Position numbers and translations under genes: made by a program
Shown here: piece by piece, positions 44,801-51,500 of the stretch
Layout of the letters: the number at the start of each line of letters is the position of its first letter
How positions within the stretch are numbered: the first letter of the stretch is position 1
Notes under the pieces: model-generated
Told to the model about the DNA's origin: nothing
What the model saw: only the letters and a program-made list of their open reading frames with translations
Database searches by the model: none
NCBI RefSeq assembly: GCF_029931775.1
Contig: NC_079325.1
Span: 52,684,286 to 52,748,285 of the forward strand
Direction: 5' to 3'
Source of the DNA: Euleptes europaea
Lineage: Eukaryota; Chordata; Lepidosauria; Squamata; Sphaerodactylidae
DNA: 64,000 bases

Positions 44801-46286
44801 GTCAGATCTGCCCCCTCGAGAGCTCTTATCTCTCGCAAGCCAGCTAAAGCAGCCACCACCACCCCAGTCCCGATCTGGGCTGTAGCAGAAAAGAGCAAGA
44901 GTCCAGTAGCACCTTAAAGACTAACAAAAATATTTTCTGGCAGGGTATGAGCTTTCGTGAGCCACAGCTCACTTCTTCAGAACACTGAATTACCGATCTG
45001 GGCTGGTGAGGCATGGCCCGGCCCGACCAAGTGACATTTATATCAGATCCGGCTCTCGTAACAAATGAGTTCCAACACCCCTGTGATAGAGTGTCTGTTA
45101 AACAAGATCTTCAACATCACATTACTTTAGAGCCCAGTTGTTTCAAACTGAAAAAGGGCAAGATGAGGGCCTGCAAAGAATTGTGAGAAGAGGAACAAGA
45201 AGAAACTCCCCCAGATCTCCCCACTTAGGATCTGTACTCTCCTGGGGGCCTGGGATCTCAACCCCCCCTTTCCCCTTAAGTGACACTTAGCAGTTCTCAA
45301 CAGTCCATCCCTAGGACATTTTCAGTCCTCACGGGTAGTTTTAAGGTAGTTTGGGAGTGTTTAGTCTGGAGAAGAGGTTGAGGGGGGACATGATTGCTCT
45401 CTTTAAATATTTGAAGGGCTGTCACTTAGAGGAGGGCAGGGAGCTGTTCCTGTTAACAGCAGAGGATAGGACCCGCAGTAATGGGTTTAAATTGTGGGCG
45501 GCTGGATATTAGGAAAAACATTTTTACAGTAAGGGTTGTTCGACAGTGGAATCAGCTACCGAGGGAGGTGGTGAGCTCCCCCCCACTGGCAGTCTTTAAG
45601 CAGAGGCCGGACAAGCACTTGTCAGGGATGCTCTAGGCTGATCTTGCATTAAGCAGGGGGTTGGATTAGATGGCCTGTAAGGCCCCTTCCAACTCTATGA
45701 TTGTAAGGATTTCCCCCATTTAACCAAGATATTTTTCTGCATTCCTGAGGAGTGCCGCACCTTATCTGTGAGAGGTCCTATTGCAAGCCTTTCATTAGCC
45801 ACATGGTGTGAGTCAGGTTACTGTTAAATCTAGTGATACATTACTGACAGTATGTATTGTTGTTCCCCCACCACCACACTCCTGACATCAATCTTTCTGT
45901 CCTCCCTAGAAATTCATTGTTTGCACGAGACCCAGCAGTACCTCCGAAAAATAGTTCACGAGATCGGATTGGAACTGAAGTCAACTGCTGTGTGCACACA
46001 AGTACGCAGGGTCCGGGACGGTGCTTTCACTTTGGATGATGCCCTCTTGCGAACTCAGTGGACCCTGCAGAACATCCGGAACGCAATCCTGCAGTGCAGA
46101 CTGAAAGTAAAAGCCGAGCTTCGAAATAGCATGGCTTACCAGGAAATATGTGCCGGCTCTGGGCAAGAGCGAGAGGCTTTCCTGTCCCGGGCTACAGGCG
46201 ACCAAGAGCACAGTGAAGGTTTAAATCCTTACTCAATTATGAATAAGCTTGAAACAGATTCAGCTACCTTACAAGGGGGGTTATGA
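20784..46286 (+). CDS. TRUB2: TRUB2, mitochondrial TruB-family pseudouridine synthase (complete, 8 exons)
   Basis: Exons: 20784-20889, 23091-23222, 24745-24819, 29131-29192, 30775-30856, 32184-32256, 44202-44338, 45910-46286. Together they are 1044 nt, 347 residues plus stop, against 331 in human as I recall. Every junction is GT-AG with matching phase. The TruB signature VYKPPG is at residues 14-19. The catalytic-loop Asp is Asp97 in LLDKKSSG, followed by [14 protein letters not shown] and [18 protein letters not shown]. Known: human TRUB2 modifies mitochondrial mRNAs and works with a 16S rRNA assembly module (RPUSD4, FASTKD2, NGRN). The start sits in a CpG-rich promoter (context CCACCATG). 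Intron 6 (about 12 kb) holds a UQCC4-like exon and a broken copia element. The tail after [10 protein letters not shown] diverges from human. Confidence 0.97.
20930..21060 (+). mobile_element. Penelope-like repeat fragment (family A)
   Basis: GAAGGCTTTCACGGTCAGG, GGGCTGTGTGACCGTGG and TTCTTTCCTGACGTTTCG, same as 26510-26755 and 36444-36663. The name Penelope-like is inferred from the ribozyme motif and insertion style; no coding part is present. Confidence 0.6.
21012..21054 (-). ncRNA. Hammerhead-like ribozyme motif, family A
   Basis: Minus strand UCCU, CUGAAGA, one C, GCC...GGC, GAAA, CGUC, AGGA. It lies in a repeat fragment (20930-21060) inserted just after TRUB2 exon 1. Confidence 0.5.
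21072..22008. mobile_element. hAT element with nested 5S SINE
   Basis: Ends CAGAGTTTCCCAACCTTTT / GGTTGGGAACTCCTG and a perfect 8-bp duplication TTTTAGAG (21064-21071, 22009-22016). Includes the SINE at 21142-21367. Confidence 0.85.
21142..21367 (+). mobile_element. 5S rRNA-derived SINE with Bov-B-like tail
   Basis: Head GATCTCGTCAGATCTCGGAA, GCTAAGCAGGGTCAGCCCTG and TTAGTATTTGGATGGGAGAC is nearly 5S rRNA. The end GAGTCGGCTGAGACTTGACG GCACTTTACACAC matches the Bov-B 3' end at 9530-9570. Flanked by a perfect 12-bp duplication ATGAGGACTATA (21130-21141, 21368-21379). Confidence 0.9.
22350..22560 (+). mobile_element. hAT MITE fragment then tRNA-Ala SINE head
   Basis: 22350-22440 carries CTTGGAGATTTGGGGATGAAG (TAGGGTTGCC family, reversed). 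22463-22550 is GGGGCTGTGGCTCAGTGGTA with B box GGTTCAGTCCCCGGC. Confidence 0.7.
22785..23075 (+). mobile_element. CR1 LINE 3' fragment in TRUB2 intron 1
   Basis: Translation [39 protein letters not shown] and [20 protein letters not shown] is the CR1 ORF2 C-terminus. It stops just before the exon 2 acceptor. Confidence 0.85.
23091..23222 (+). CDS. TRUB2: TRUB2 exon 2
   Basis: Reads [20 protein letters not shown] then [15 protein letters not shown]. The acceptor is GTGTTTTTAG and the donor CTGG|GTAAGA. Confidence 0.95.
23615..24030 (-). mobile_element. CR1-like LINE 3' part
   Basis: Reversed: GAACATAAGAAAGGCCATGC, CATCAAGTCCAGCAGTCTAT, then AATTTAACTATGCATTGTGT and CTTTTATCTGTTTTGAATCT. Same family as 3333-4070. 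Confidence 0.8.
24350..24695 (+). mobile_element. Two consecutive tRNA-Ala-derived SINEs
   Basis: Heads at 24356 and 24494 (GGGGCTGTGGCTCAGT). The first stops after GATGTGAAAGGCTCTACCTG; the second runs to CTTCATGTGTTC near 24690, 50 bases before TRUB2 exon 3. Confidence 0.85.
24745..24819 (+). CDS. TRUB2: TRUB2 exon 3 (catalytic Asp)
   Basis: Reads [20 protein letters not shown] then GVFG. The Asp in LLDKKSSG aligns with the TruB catalytic aspartate (human RLDAQASG). Acceptor CTATGCAG, donor TTTG|GTAAGT. Confidence 0.95.
25435..25685 (-). mobile_element. Bov-B (RTE) LINE 3' end
   Basis: Reversed; encodes [40 protein letters not shown] and [10 protein letters not shown] in one open frame. 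Confidence 0.85.
26588..26630 (-). ncRNA. Hammerhead-like ribozyme motif, family A (left arm of inverted dimer)
   Basis: Mirror image of the motif at 26662-26704: UCCU, CUGAAGA, U, GCC...GGC, GAAA, CGUC, AGGA read on the minus strand. Confidence 0.5.
26662..26704 (+). ncRNA. Hammerhead-like ribozyme motif, family A (right arm of inverted dimer)
   Basis: UCCU (26662-26665) pairs with AGGA (26701-26704) as stem I. CUGAAGA is 26666-26672. GCC-GGC closes a 3-bp stem II after one unpaired U. GAAA is followed by CGUC; A-C-G-U is self-complementary, and cleavage would follow C26700. Confidence 0.5.
26756..26930 (-). mobile_element. 5S rRNA-derived SINE
   Basis: Reversed: GTCAAGTCACAGCTGATTTA tail, CCAAATACTAGCCAGGGCTA and ACCCTGCTTAGCTTGAGATC head. 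Diverged relative to 21142-21367. Confidence 0.75.
26931..29130. other. AT-rich unclassified part of TRUB2 intron 3
   Basis: About 2 kb of AT-rich sequence with a TATA-like GGTATAAATAGAGCTC at 27342 and no exon. It might be an old repeat, perhaps a long terminal repeat, but I could not find matching ends. Confidence 0.3.
29131..29192 (+). CDS. TRUB2: TRUB2 exon 4
   Basis: Reads [20 protein letters not shown], matching human VLGVGHGCRLLTDMYNAHLT. Acceptor AACCTCTTAG, donor AGG|GTAAGT. Confidence 0.95.
30775..30856 (+). CDS. TRUB2: TRUB2 exon 5
   Basis: Reads [20 protein letters not shown] then LIEKTTF. Acceptor TTCAAAAG, donor TTTG|GTAAGT. Confidence 0.95.
31204..31392 (+). mobile_element. 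Diverged tRNA-derived SINE
   Basis: GGCCCAGTGGTTAGAGTGTC head and GTAAGCCACCCTGAATTCC tail. Confidence 0.65.
31492..31775 (-). mobile_element. tRNA-derived SINE (AACTCTTC tail)
   Basis: Reversed, AAGGAGTCTCAGAGTGGCTT subfamily; contains an expanded (CA)n at 31560-31577. Confidence 0.8.
32184..32256 (+). CDS. TRUB2: TRUB2 exon 6
   Basis: Reads [20 protein letters not shown] then KALL. Acceptor TTGCCTACAG, donor TTGCA|GTAAGT. Confidence 0.95.
32257..35137 (+). other. TRUB2: TRUB2 intron 6, left part
   Basis: 32640-32800 is a LINE-like 3' tail (TTTTTAGGCCGCCCTTTCCC). 34080-34260 holds two inverted copies of CTTCAGGGGGACCTTCTCC / GGAGAAGATCCCCCTGAAG. 34690-34790 is a SINE end (GCGACTTGATGGCACTTTCC). 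No exon seen. Confidence 0.45.
35138..35290 (+). mobile_element. Partial hAT element (CAGGGGTGGGGAAC end)
   Basis: Starts CAGGGGTGGGGAACC and shares GGGCCATTTGGATATTTATA and TTATCAACTTAAAAATTAGC with 18506-18826. The other end was not recognised. Confidence 0.65.
36493..36535 (-). ncRNA. Hammerhead-like ribozyme motif, family A (left arm)
   Basis: Same core as 26588-26630 on the minus strand, with a weak stem I. Part of the inverted dimer 36444-36663. Confidence 0.4.
36540..36582 (+). ncRNA. Hammerhead-like ribozyme motif, family A (right arm)
   Basis: CUGAAGA (36544-36550), GCC...GGC, GAAA, CGUC, AGGA. The 5' strand UACU pairs with AGGA at only two positions. Confidence 0.4.
36896..37073. 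mobile_element. Non-autonomous hAT element (CAGGGGTGTCAAA ends)
   Basis: Ends CAGGGGTGTCAAAACTC / GTTTGATACCCCTG. Flanks GTTTATAG and ATATATAG match at 6 of 8. It sits 175 bases before the UQCC4-like exon. Relative at 44774-45083. Confidence 0.75.
37248..37569 (+). CDS. UQCC4: UQCC4/CCSMST1-like complex III assembly factor, 3' coding exon inside TRUB2 intron 6
   Basis: Seen: an uninterrupted frame reading [20 protein letters not shown], then [30 protein letters not shown], a single membrane segment rich in V/L/I ending [11 protein letters not shown], and a short charged tail to TGA at 37567-37569. It matches human UQCC4 ([26 protein letters not shown]...IIWCYLREESEAD) as I recall it. Known: that protein is a small inner-membrane factor for early cytochrome bc1 (complex III) assembly. 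A pyrimidine-rich stretch ending CTCAG at 37247 looks like a real 3' splice site, which argues against a processed copy. The upstream exon with the presequence was not found. AATAAA at 38876 could end the transcript. Same strand as the TRUB2 host. Confidence 0.8.
37917..38157. mobile_element. Palindromic MITE (relative of 14850-15117)
   Basis: GGTCTTTTATGCATGGCTGT ... GCCAGGCATAAAAGACC with the same inner GACGACTTTGGGTCTTTGT and AGAGGTCGCCTCGCTCTCC. The flanking 3-bp copies are imperfect (TAT/TTT). Confidence 0.75.
38158..39148 (+). other. TRUB2 intron 6 / possible UQCC4 3' region
   Basis: No repeat recognised; possible 3' UTR of the UQCC4-like unit up to AATAAA at 38876. Confidence 0.35.
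38876..38881 (+). promoter_or_regulatory. Candidate poly(A) signal AATAAA (UQCC4-like unit)
   Basis: Canonical hexamer about 1.3 kb after the UQCC4-like stop and inside TRUB2 intron 6. A 241-bp MITE lies between. No transcript evidence is available, so the link is inferred. Confidence 0.35.
39149..39396 (+). mobile_element. tRNA-headed SINE with Bov-B-like tail
   Basis: Head GAGCCAGCATGGTGTAGTGG; tail CACAAGTCACCTGTGACTTA then ATGGCACTTTCCACC. The head is of the AACTCTTC family and the tail of the 5S-SINE/Bov-B type. Confidence 0.75.
39397..40141 (+). other. Unassigned part of TRUB2 intron 6
   Basis: Nothing recognised except a LINE-like tail at 39960-40030 (TTATATCCTGCCTTTCTTCC). Confidence 0.3.
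40142..40400 (+). mobile_element. tRNA-derived SINE (GACCTGAGTTTGATCCC family)
   Basis: B box GACCTGAGTTTGATCCC, body GGTAAAATGAGTATCCAGC, end CAGTAATGACCCGGTGCTAC TTTTACCTTT. Confidence 0.8.
40430..44170 (+). mobile_element. Broken Ty1/copia-type LTR retrotransposon in TRUB2 intron 6
   Basis: A fossil Ty1/copia (Pseudoviridae-type) element. Parts in copia order: gag end with a CCHC knuckle ([14 protein letters not shown], about 40.79 kb), protease (LLDSGAS, 40.94 kb), integrase (HRQMGHAS and DDFTCFGW, 41.3-41.95 kb) before reverse transcriptase (42.4-42.95 kb), and RNase H (43.2-43.65 kb). A purine run at 43673-43678 is followed by a candidate 3' LTR (43679 to about 44170) with TATA-like stretches near 43870-43900. 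A matching upstream LTR was not recognised. The element is broken, with several breaks, and cannot make its full polyprotein. Moderately old by appearance. It ends within tens of bases of TRUB2 exon 7. Confidence 0.9.
44202..44338 (+). CDS. TRUB2: TRUB2 exon 7
   Basis: Reads [20 protein letters not shown] then [20 protein letters not shown]. The acceptor TTCTCTTCCAG lies only tens of bases after the candidate copia LTR. Donor TTAG|GTACGG. Confidence 0.95.
44405..44722 (+). mobile_element. tRNA-derived SINE (AACTCTTC tail)
   Basis: Head AGCCAGCGTGATGTAGTGGA, tail GTCGGCATATAAAAACCAAC TCTTCTTC. It looks near full length. Confidence 0.88.
44882..44992 (-). mobile_element. 111-bp family-B insertion with 12-bp target duplication
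   Basis: CCGATCTGGGCT at 44870-44881 and 44993-45004 brackets the insert exactly. The hammerhead-like core is on the minus strand. Confidence 0.85.
44945..44984 (-). ncRNA. Hammerhead-like ribozyme motif, family B, in a 111-bp insertion
   Basis: Minus strand CUGAAGA (44974-44980), stem II GUGAGC-UGUG-GCUCAC, GAAA (44953-44956), GCUC, AUAC. The stem I partner (UGUU) is mostly lost, so this copy is probably inactive. Confidence 0.45.
45355..45705 (+). mobile_element. CR1 LINE 3' end in TRUB2 intron 7
   Basis: GGGGGGACATGATTGCTCTC, GATATTAGGAAAAACATTTT, GGATTAGATGGCCTGTAAGG and the terminus AACTCTATGATTG are classical CR1. Confidence 0.9.
45910..46286 (+). CDS. TRUB2: TRUB2 exon 8 (terminal coding exon)
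   Basis: Reads [20 protein letters not shown] then [20 protein letters not shown]. Acceptor CCTCCCTAG. The stop is TGA at 46284-46286. The last ~50 residues are not recognisable against human. Confidence 0.95.
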
Positions 46287-46288
46287 GA

Positions 46289-46294
46289 ATAAAA
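46289..46294 (+). promoter_or_regulatory. TRUB2: Candidate TRUB2 poly(A) signal AATAAA
   Basis: The hexamer begins three bases after the TRUB2 stop codon. If used, the 3' UTR would be only about 20-40 nt. I saw no other AATAAA on this strand in the next few hundred bases. Confidence 0.45.
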
Positions 46295-46640
46295 CAGGCT
46301 TAAAAATGTAAAAGACTGAGTTAATTGAGAAGTCCCTTCACAACAAAAGTTTTTACACAAATGCAGGAAGACACTCAGAACTGCAATAGTATGAAAATGC
46401 TTCAGGTCTCATTCCTTACATTGGAAAGACATCAAGTAGCAATTTTGCTTTGGAGAAAAGATGGCCGCAGCAAAAAGAAATCGGCTGCTGATTTGTGACT
46501 GTGAAAAAGACAAAGTCATGTGGGCCAAATATTCAAATAGCCTACCCAAGCTTTTTATAATTACATAATTGTATCAATTAATGCTGAAAACAGTTTTTAA
46601 ATGAAGGGTCCTTCTCTAAAGGACAGTTTTGTACGTTAGA
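46295..46640. other. TRUB2-SWI5 intergenic sequence
   Basis: Convergent intergenic region; no feature recognised. Confidence 0.35.
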
Positions 46641-46644
46641 AGTT

Positions 46645-47235
46645 GTGTGAGTGTTAAGTGCCGTCAAGTTGCTTCTGACTCATGGCGACCTTATGAATCA
46701 GTGTCCTCCAAAACGTCCTATCCTTAACAGCTTTGCTCAGGTCTTGCAAATTGAGGGCCATGGCTTCCTTTATAGAGTGAATCCATCTCTTGTTGGGTCT
46801 TCCTCTTTTCCTGCTGCCCTCAATGTTTCCTAGCATGATTGTCTTTTCCAGTGACTCTTGTCTTCTCATCCAACATTTGATTCTGCTTTGTTTCCTACTT
46901 TTGCATTCCAGTCACCTATGATTATCAGCACATCTTGTTCAGGTGTGTGATCAATTTCTTCCTGAACACTCGCATTAAAACTTTCAGTTTCTTCCTCATT
47001 CGCATCTGTAGTTGGGGCATAAACTTGAATGATGTTTATGTTGATAGGCTTTCCCTGAACATTAGAAGTTAAACCCTTGAAAACCGAACTACAGCACAAA
47101 TCTCTAGCTGCCCAGCCCTTTAGGGACAGCATTAGTTGTAACAATCTGTTTTTGTTATTGCAATCGTTCATTGTTTTTAAAACCCACCTGTGTACCAAGC
47201 AACATAATTATACTCTTCAACCACACAAAGATTAT
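46645..47235 (-). mobile_element. Bov-B (RTE) LINE with internal deletion
   Basis: 46654-46865 reversed is the ORF2 C-terminus ([29 protein letters not shown]). 46866-47198 reversed is the endonuclease domain (IIQVYAPTTDANEEETE, IIGDWNAKVG). The two are joined directly, so the reverse transcriptase region is missing. Confidence 0.85.
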
Positions 47236-48469
47236 CCTATCGCATCTACTTTTTCACGGGACCTCTTGCAATGAGCATCTCCCCAAATGAAGGCCAAACT
47301 TGGGTGGGGTGGGATTATTTCATAGCTTGGGATCCAGATTCCAATTTCCCATCAACCACAGTGTTGTTTGGAGGGTAAAATGAGAGAACTATGAATGCCA
47401 CTCAAGAGTGCCTGGGAAGGTGGTACGAAGTGGGATCTCCATGTTCGGTTGCAGAATCTCAGTGTCAGGGATGACTAGCAGCAGCCTTCACGTTCTGAAT
47501 GTGGGCTTCCCAGTCATCTGGCTGAGCATAGTTGGAAACAGGGTGCTGCACTATATGTCCTGATTCAGCAGGGCTCTTAGGAATGTGGAAGTCTGATCTC
47601 TTTTATATGCATGTGCCATAAAATATTCACAAGGAAGGAAGGGATAAAGATGCGACCAAAAAGACAGCACCTGACATCAAGCGTTGAACAAATCAGTGCA
47701 AACAAGGGTTTTCTATTTATTTCAAAACAAAATTCAGCTATGTGTCATTTTTCTTTAATGACCTACTTTATAGCACGTTGCCTACATACATTGTTTGATG
47801 AGTTGCAGTCCTAATCACTCTCCTTTTCTACCTCTTCCGAGCTAACATTTCAAGGCAAATTCCTTGGCCCTACCCACCTGCTCTCCCATATACTAACATT
47901 CCCCCCAATTGCTCCAGAATACCCCACTTCATTTCACTGTACTGTAAAAGAGTCTGAGGTGGGCGAGGTTTGAATGATTAGGACTGCTAAAAGGTATGAA
48001 CAGGAAGCTTCTCCAAGCTCATTCCATTTATGGGAAAGGAATAGACAGAAAACATTCTGTGGCAGATTACGCACGGGGCCCTTCGCAGTGCAATCCTAAG
48101 AAGAATTATACCCTAAGTCTGTTGAAGTCAGTGGGCTCAGGATGATGCTACTCCACTTAGACTAGCACAGTCCATGCATTATAGCCAGCCAGTTCAACTT
48201 CCATGAAGAATTCAACTACAGCACTGAGTCAGTGGATCCACGAAGAGGCTCTTCTGTAGCCTCCTGAACAACTACAGATACTCACTGGCTGAGCATATCA
48301 TTTCCGCAACAACAATGAGCAGGTAACAGGTTCAACAACCTCGTTGTTCACTTAAAAAGCTCCAAACAAACCATCGTTCAGTTGAGTGTTTCCTGGAAAA
48401 TCTGAACTAAAAAAAAAGTTGTGTGCTGTATTTGTACACTAACGTCGATGAACGTGTTTTGGTCCCCTT
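47236..48469 (-). other. SWI5 3' flank
   Basis: Probably SWI5 3' UTR and beyond. 48088-48178 resembles the foldback at 17599-17672. Nothing else recognised. Confidence 0.35.
47716..47721 (-). promoter_or_regulatory. SWI5: Candidate SWI5 poly(A) signal (AATAAA on minus strand)
   Basis: First canonical hexamer I saw on the minus strand after the SWI5 stop, about 750 bases downstream. It is in AT-rich sequence, so the assignment is tentative. Confidence 0.3.
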
Positions 48470-48534
48470 CTAGTCAATAAGGTCCAGGCCAAATTCAGGG
48501 TACAGCTCCTTTGTGGTGACCCCTCTGATTACAG
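48470..48534 (-). CDS. SWI5: SWI5 exon 5 (terminal)
   Basis: Reads AVIRGVTTKELYPEFGLDLI then D and stop TAG. Nearly identical to the human C-terminus. Acceptor CCACAG. About 3.3 kb of nested transposons separate it from exon 4. Confidence 0.96.
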
Positions 48535-51500
48535 CTGTGGGGGGTGGGAAGGAGATAAAACACAGATAACAGCAAGAGAGGGAGGGTTACATCTCATATT
48601 AAAGCTTGCGCATCTCTGCATTGACTTAATTTACCTTTTCATATCAGCATTACATTTTATTACAAACATCTCTATTCTGCTTTATCTTGCATTCAAGGCA
48701 GCTTACATAATCAAAAACAGAATTAGAAATAAACAACAACAAAACTAAAAATGCTAAAAGACATACCGTATATACTCGCGTATAAGCCGAGTTTTTCAGC
48801 CCAAAAAAAGGGCTGAAAAAACCGAACTCGGCTTATAAGCGGGTCAATACGGTAGGGGGGAGGGAAGGAGGGAAGAGGAACTTACTGCCGCCGGCCCGCG
48901 CACCTTCTGTGTGGCCTGGAAGCGGCCAGTGGGGCCTGCCTGCGCTCAGGCAGGGCCCCGCCGCCGCCCCCACTGCCGGTTCGCGCGCCCTCCGGGCGGC
49001 CTGGGAGCAGCCAGCAGGGCCTGCCTGCACTCAGGCAGGGCCCCGCCGCCGCCCCCGCTGCGGCCTGCGCACCCTCTGGGTGGCCTGGGAGTGGCCAGCG
49101 GGGCCTGCCTGCGCTCAGGCAGGGCCCCGCTGCCGCCCCCGCTGCCGGTTCGCGCGCCTTCCGTGTGGCCTGGGAGTGGCCAGCGGGGCCTGCCTGTGCG
49201 CAGGCAGGGCCCCGCCACCACCGCCGGCTCGAGTGCAGGGAGGGCGCCGCTGCCGCCTCCAGCTGATCAGCGGGCCTCCTCCTCCCACCTGTCCTGGTGA
49301 GTATTGGGTTCAGGGGCTCTTCCCCGTCCCCCCCCCCCCAGGGTGGCGCTGGGGTCGGGATGGGTCTGGAGGGCCCGGGCGGGGGTGGCACTGGGGTTGG
49401 TCTGGAGGGCCCAGGAGGCCGGGCGGGAGGGCGACCCCGGGCAGGGGCGTTGTATAAGCTGACCCTCAGCTTATACGCGGGTGCCTAATTTCCCCCCATT
49501 TTTGGGGTGAAATTAGGCACCTCGGCTTGTATGCGGGTCAGCTTATACATGAGTATATACGGTATGCATGGGAGGTTTTGCCTTGGATTTGCTGCTCTCC
49601 TGAGGCACATTTGTCCCATCCAAATTCTCAAAACTCAACAATAAGCCTCCATGCAGTTTTGAGAATTTGGATGTGACAAATGTACATTCAGAGAGCTGCA
49701 AAACCTCCCATGCGTAAACGGCCATAGTTTCCGTTTGTCCACCATGAAAAAGCAGAAGCAATTAATCTACAACTACCCAATCAAAAAACAAAGCACAAAA
49801 TAACTGCTTTGCACGCCCTACAAAAGGGTGCCCGTGAAGGTACACTTCACTCTTCTTATGGTAGCCCATTCCACAACAGTGATACCACTATAGAAAGGGA
49901 AAAGACTGCCCTGAAGAAGAGCTTATTTAGAAAATGGAGGGCACAGATTGGAGGAGGGGCCTTGGCTCACTAGTAGGACATCTACTTTGTATGCAGAAGG
50001 TCCCAGGTTTAATCCACGCATCTCAAAGGACCAGGTAGTAGGTGATGTGAAAAACTTCTGCCTGAGGTCTTTTATGCATGGGAATTTTACCTTGGGTTCG
50101 ACGCTCCCTTGACCCACACTTTTTTTCTGAATTCTCAAAATCCTATGCATGGTGGTAGTTTGCCCCGAAGAAAGTCCTGGAGTATCAGGAGTAAGTTTTT
50201 GTACTGCAGAACCACCAGCACAAATCCGGAGCGTCTGAGTCCCTGACTCTTGAAAACACTGCTTTGTAATTGGCTGTAGTCTGCAAAGGGATGTACTAAA
50301 AGGAATGACAGGATTGCCCATTGGAAACAATGGGAGAGGCTGCAAGGCCCACTGAAGATCATGGGAGCCAAGACTTGCATGGGATCCATTGAAATACCTT
50401 ACAGCACAAAAACAGTTGAAAATAAAATGCGGAATGGATTTTCCATTAAGGTCACTTGGCCCAGATAGACTACTCTGGCACTGGATTGACAGCCCCCACA
50501 ATGCACCATCATTCCACTCTGGGGCTCTCATTCCAGTGCCAAAGCACAGATTCTGTTCCCTGGGTCTGTCATTCCTCTCTGGGGGCTGCCAATTTAGCGC
50601 CAGAGTAATTTATCTGGGCCAAGTGACCTTAATGAAAAATCCATTCCACATTTTCTTTGCAGCTGTTTTTGTGCTGTAAGGTATTTCAATGGAGCCCATG
50701 CAAGTGCAGCTAAGTTGGTTCCTGATTATGCAAACACTCTCTTCCTCCCCACCCTGCAAGGAGGGGGATACCCGGAGTGCCATATGCACACAGATAGCTA
50801 CAATTTGAACTGAGTTGATATCAGAGCAGACTTTAAATCTGTGGCAAAACAGCATTGGGAAAACCCGAGAAAAGTGCAGGTTGTGCGTGAGGTCAACTCA
50901 GAGGGACAGAAAACTGCATAACTCCAAGGAACAACTGAGTCAGTCCGGAGGCAAACAGTCAAAGTACCCATGCATAAAGGACCTGAGACTCTGGAGATCC
51001 ACTGCCATTCTGTGTAGATACTGATCTTGAAGATCAATGACCTGATTCAGTATAAGGCAGCTTCATGTGTATGTACAACCCATGTGATTAAGTTTATGAT
51101 TGTTGCAAGGACCTAAGGAGGCACATGGGTTAATACATTAGTAATGTGAGTCCTAAGTAATGAAGGGCTTCAACCATAAGGACTAGCACCTTGAACTGAG
51201 CCCAGAAGCAAACAGGCAGGCAGAGAAGCTGTTTCAGAACAGACTCATGCCTCACAGCACCTGCCAATAAGCAAGCAGCTGCAGTTGGCACCGGCTTCCT
51301 TATGGCTCCTAATCCTTATGTGCATGACTCTCCATTACGCTTGCCAACGGTTCAGCTGAAAAGCAATGTAAAAACATAATACATTTAGAACTCTGTAGAG
51401 GCCACAGAAAGGACTCATGTGAGGTCATTCTTTCGTGGCCAGTGTGGTTATAGTAATTCAAACCTGATGGCAAAGCATCTCTGTTCTGAGTTAAGCTTTC

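Larger units (their letters stand above)
44774..45083. mobile_element. Non-autonomous hAT element carrying a family-B repeat
   Basis: Ends CAGGGGTGTCAAAC / TTCCAACACCCCTG; flanks GCCTAGAG / TGATAGAG match at 5 of 8. The 111-bp repeat at 44882-44992 is inserted inside. Confidence 0.8.

Noticed and set aside
48882-49457. Long open frames on both strands (up to ~180 residues) rich in Pro/Gly/Arg
   Set aside because: They arise from the GC-rich minisatellite; overlapping open frames on both strands and no family resemblance.
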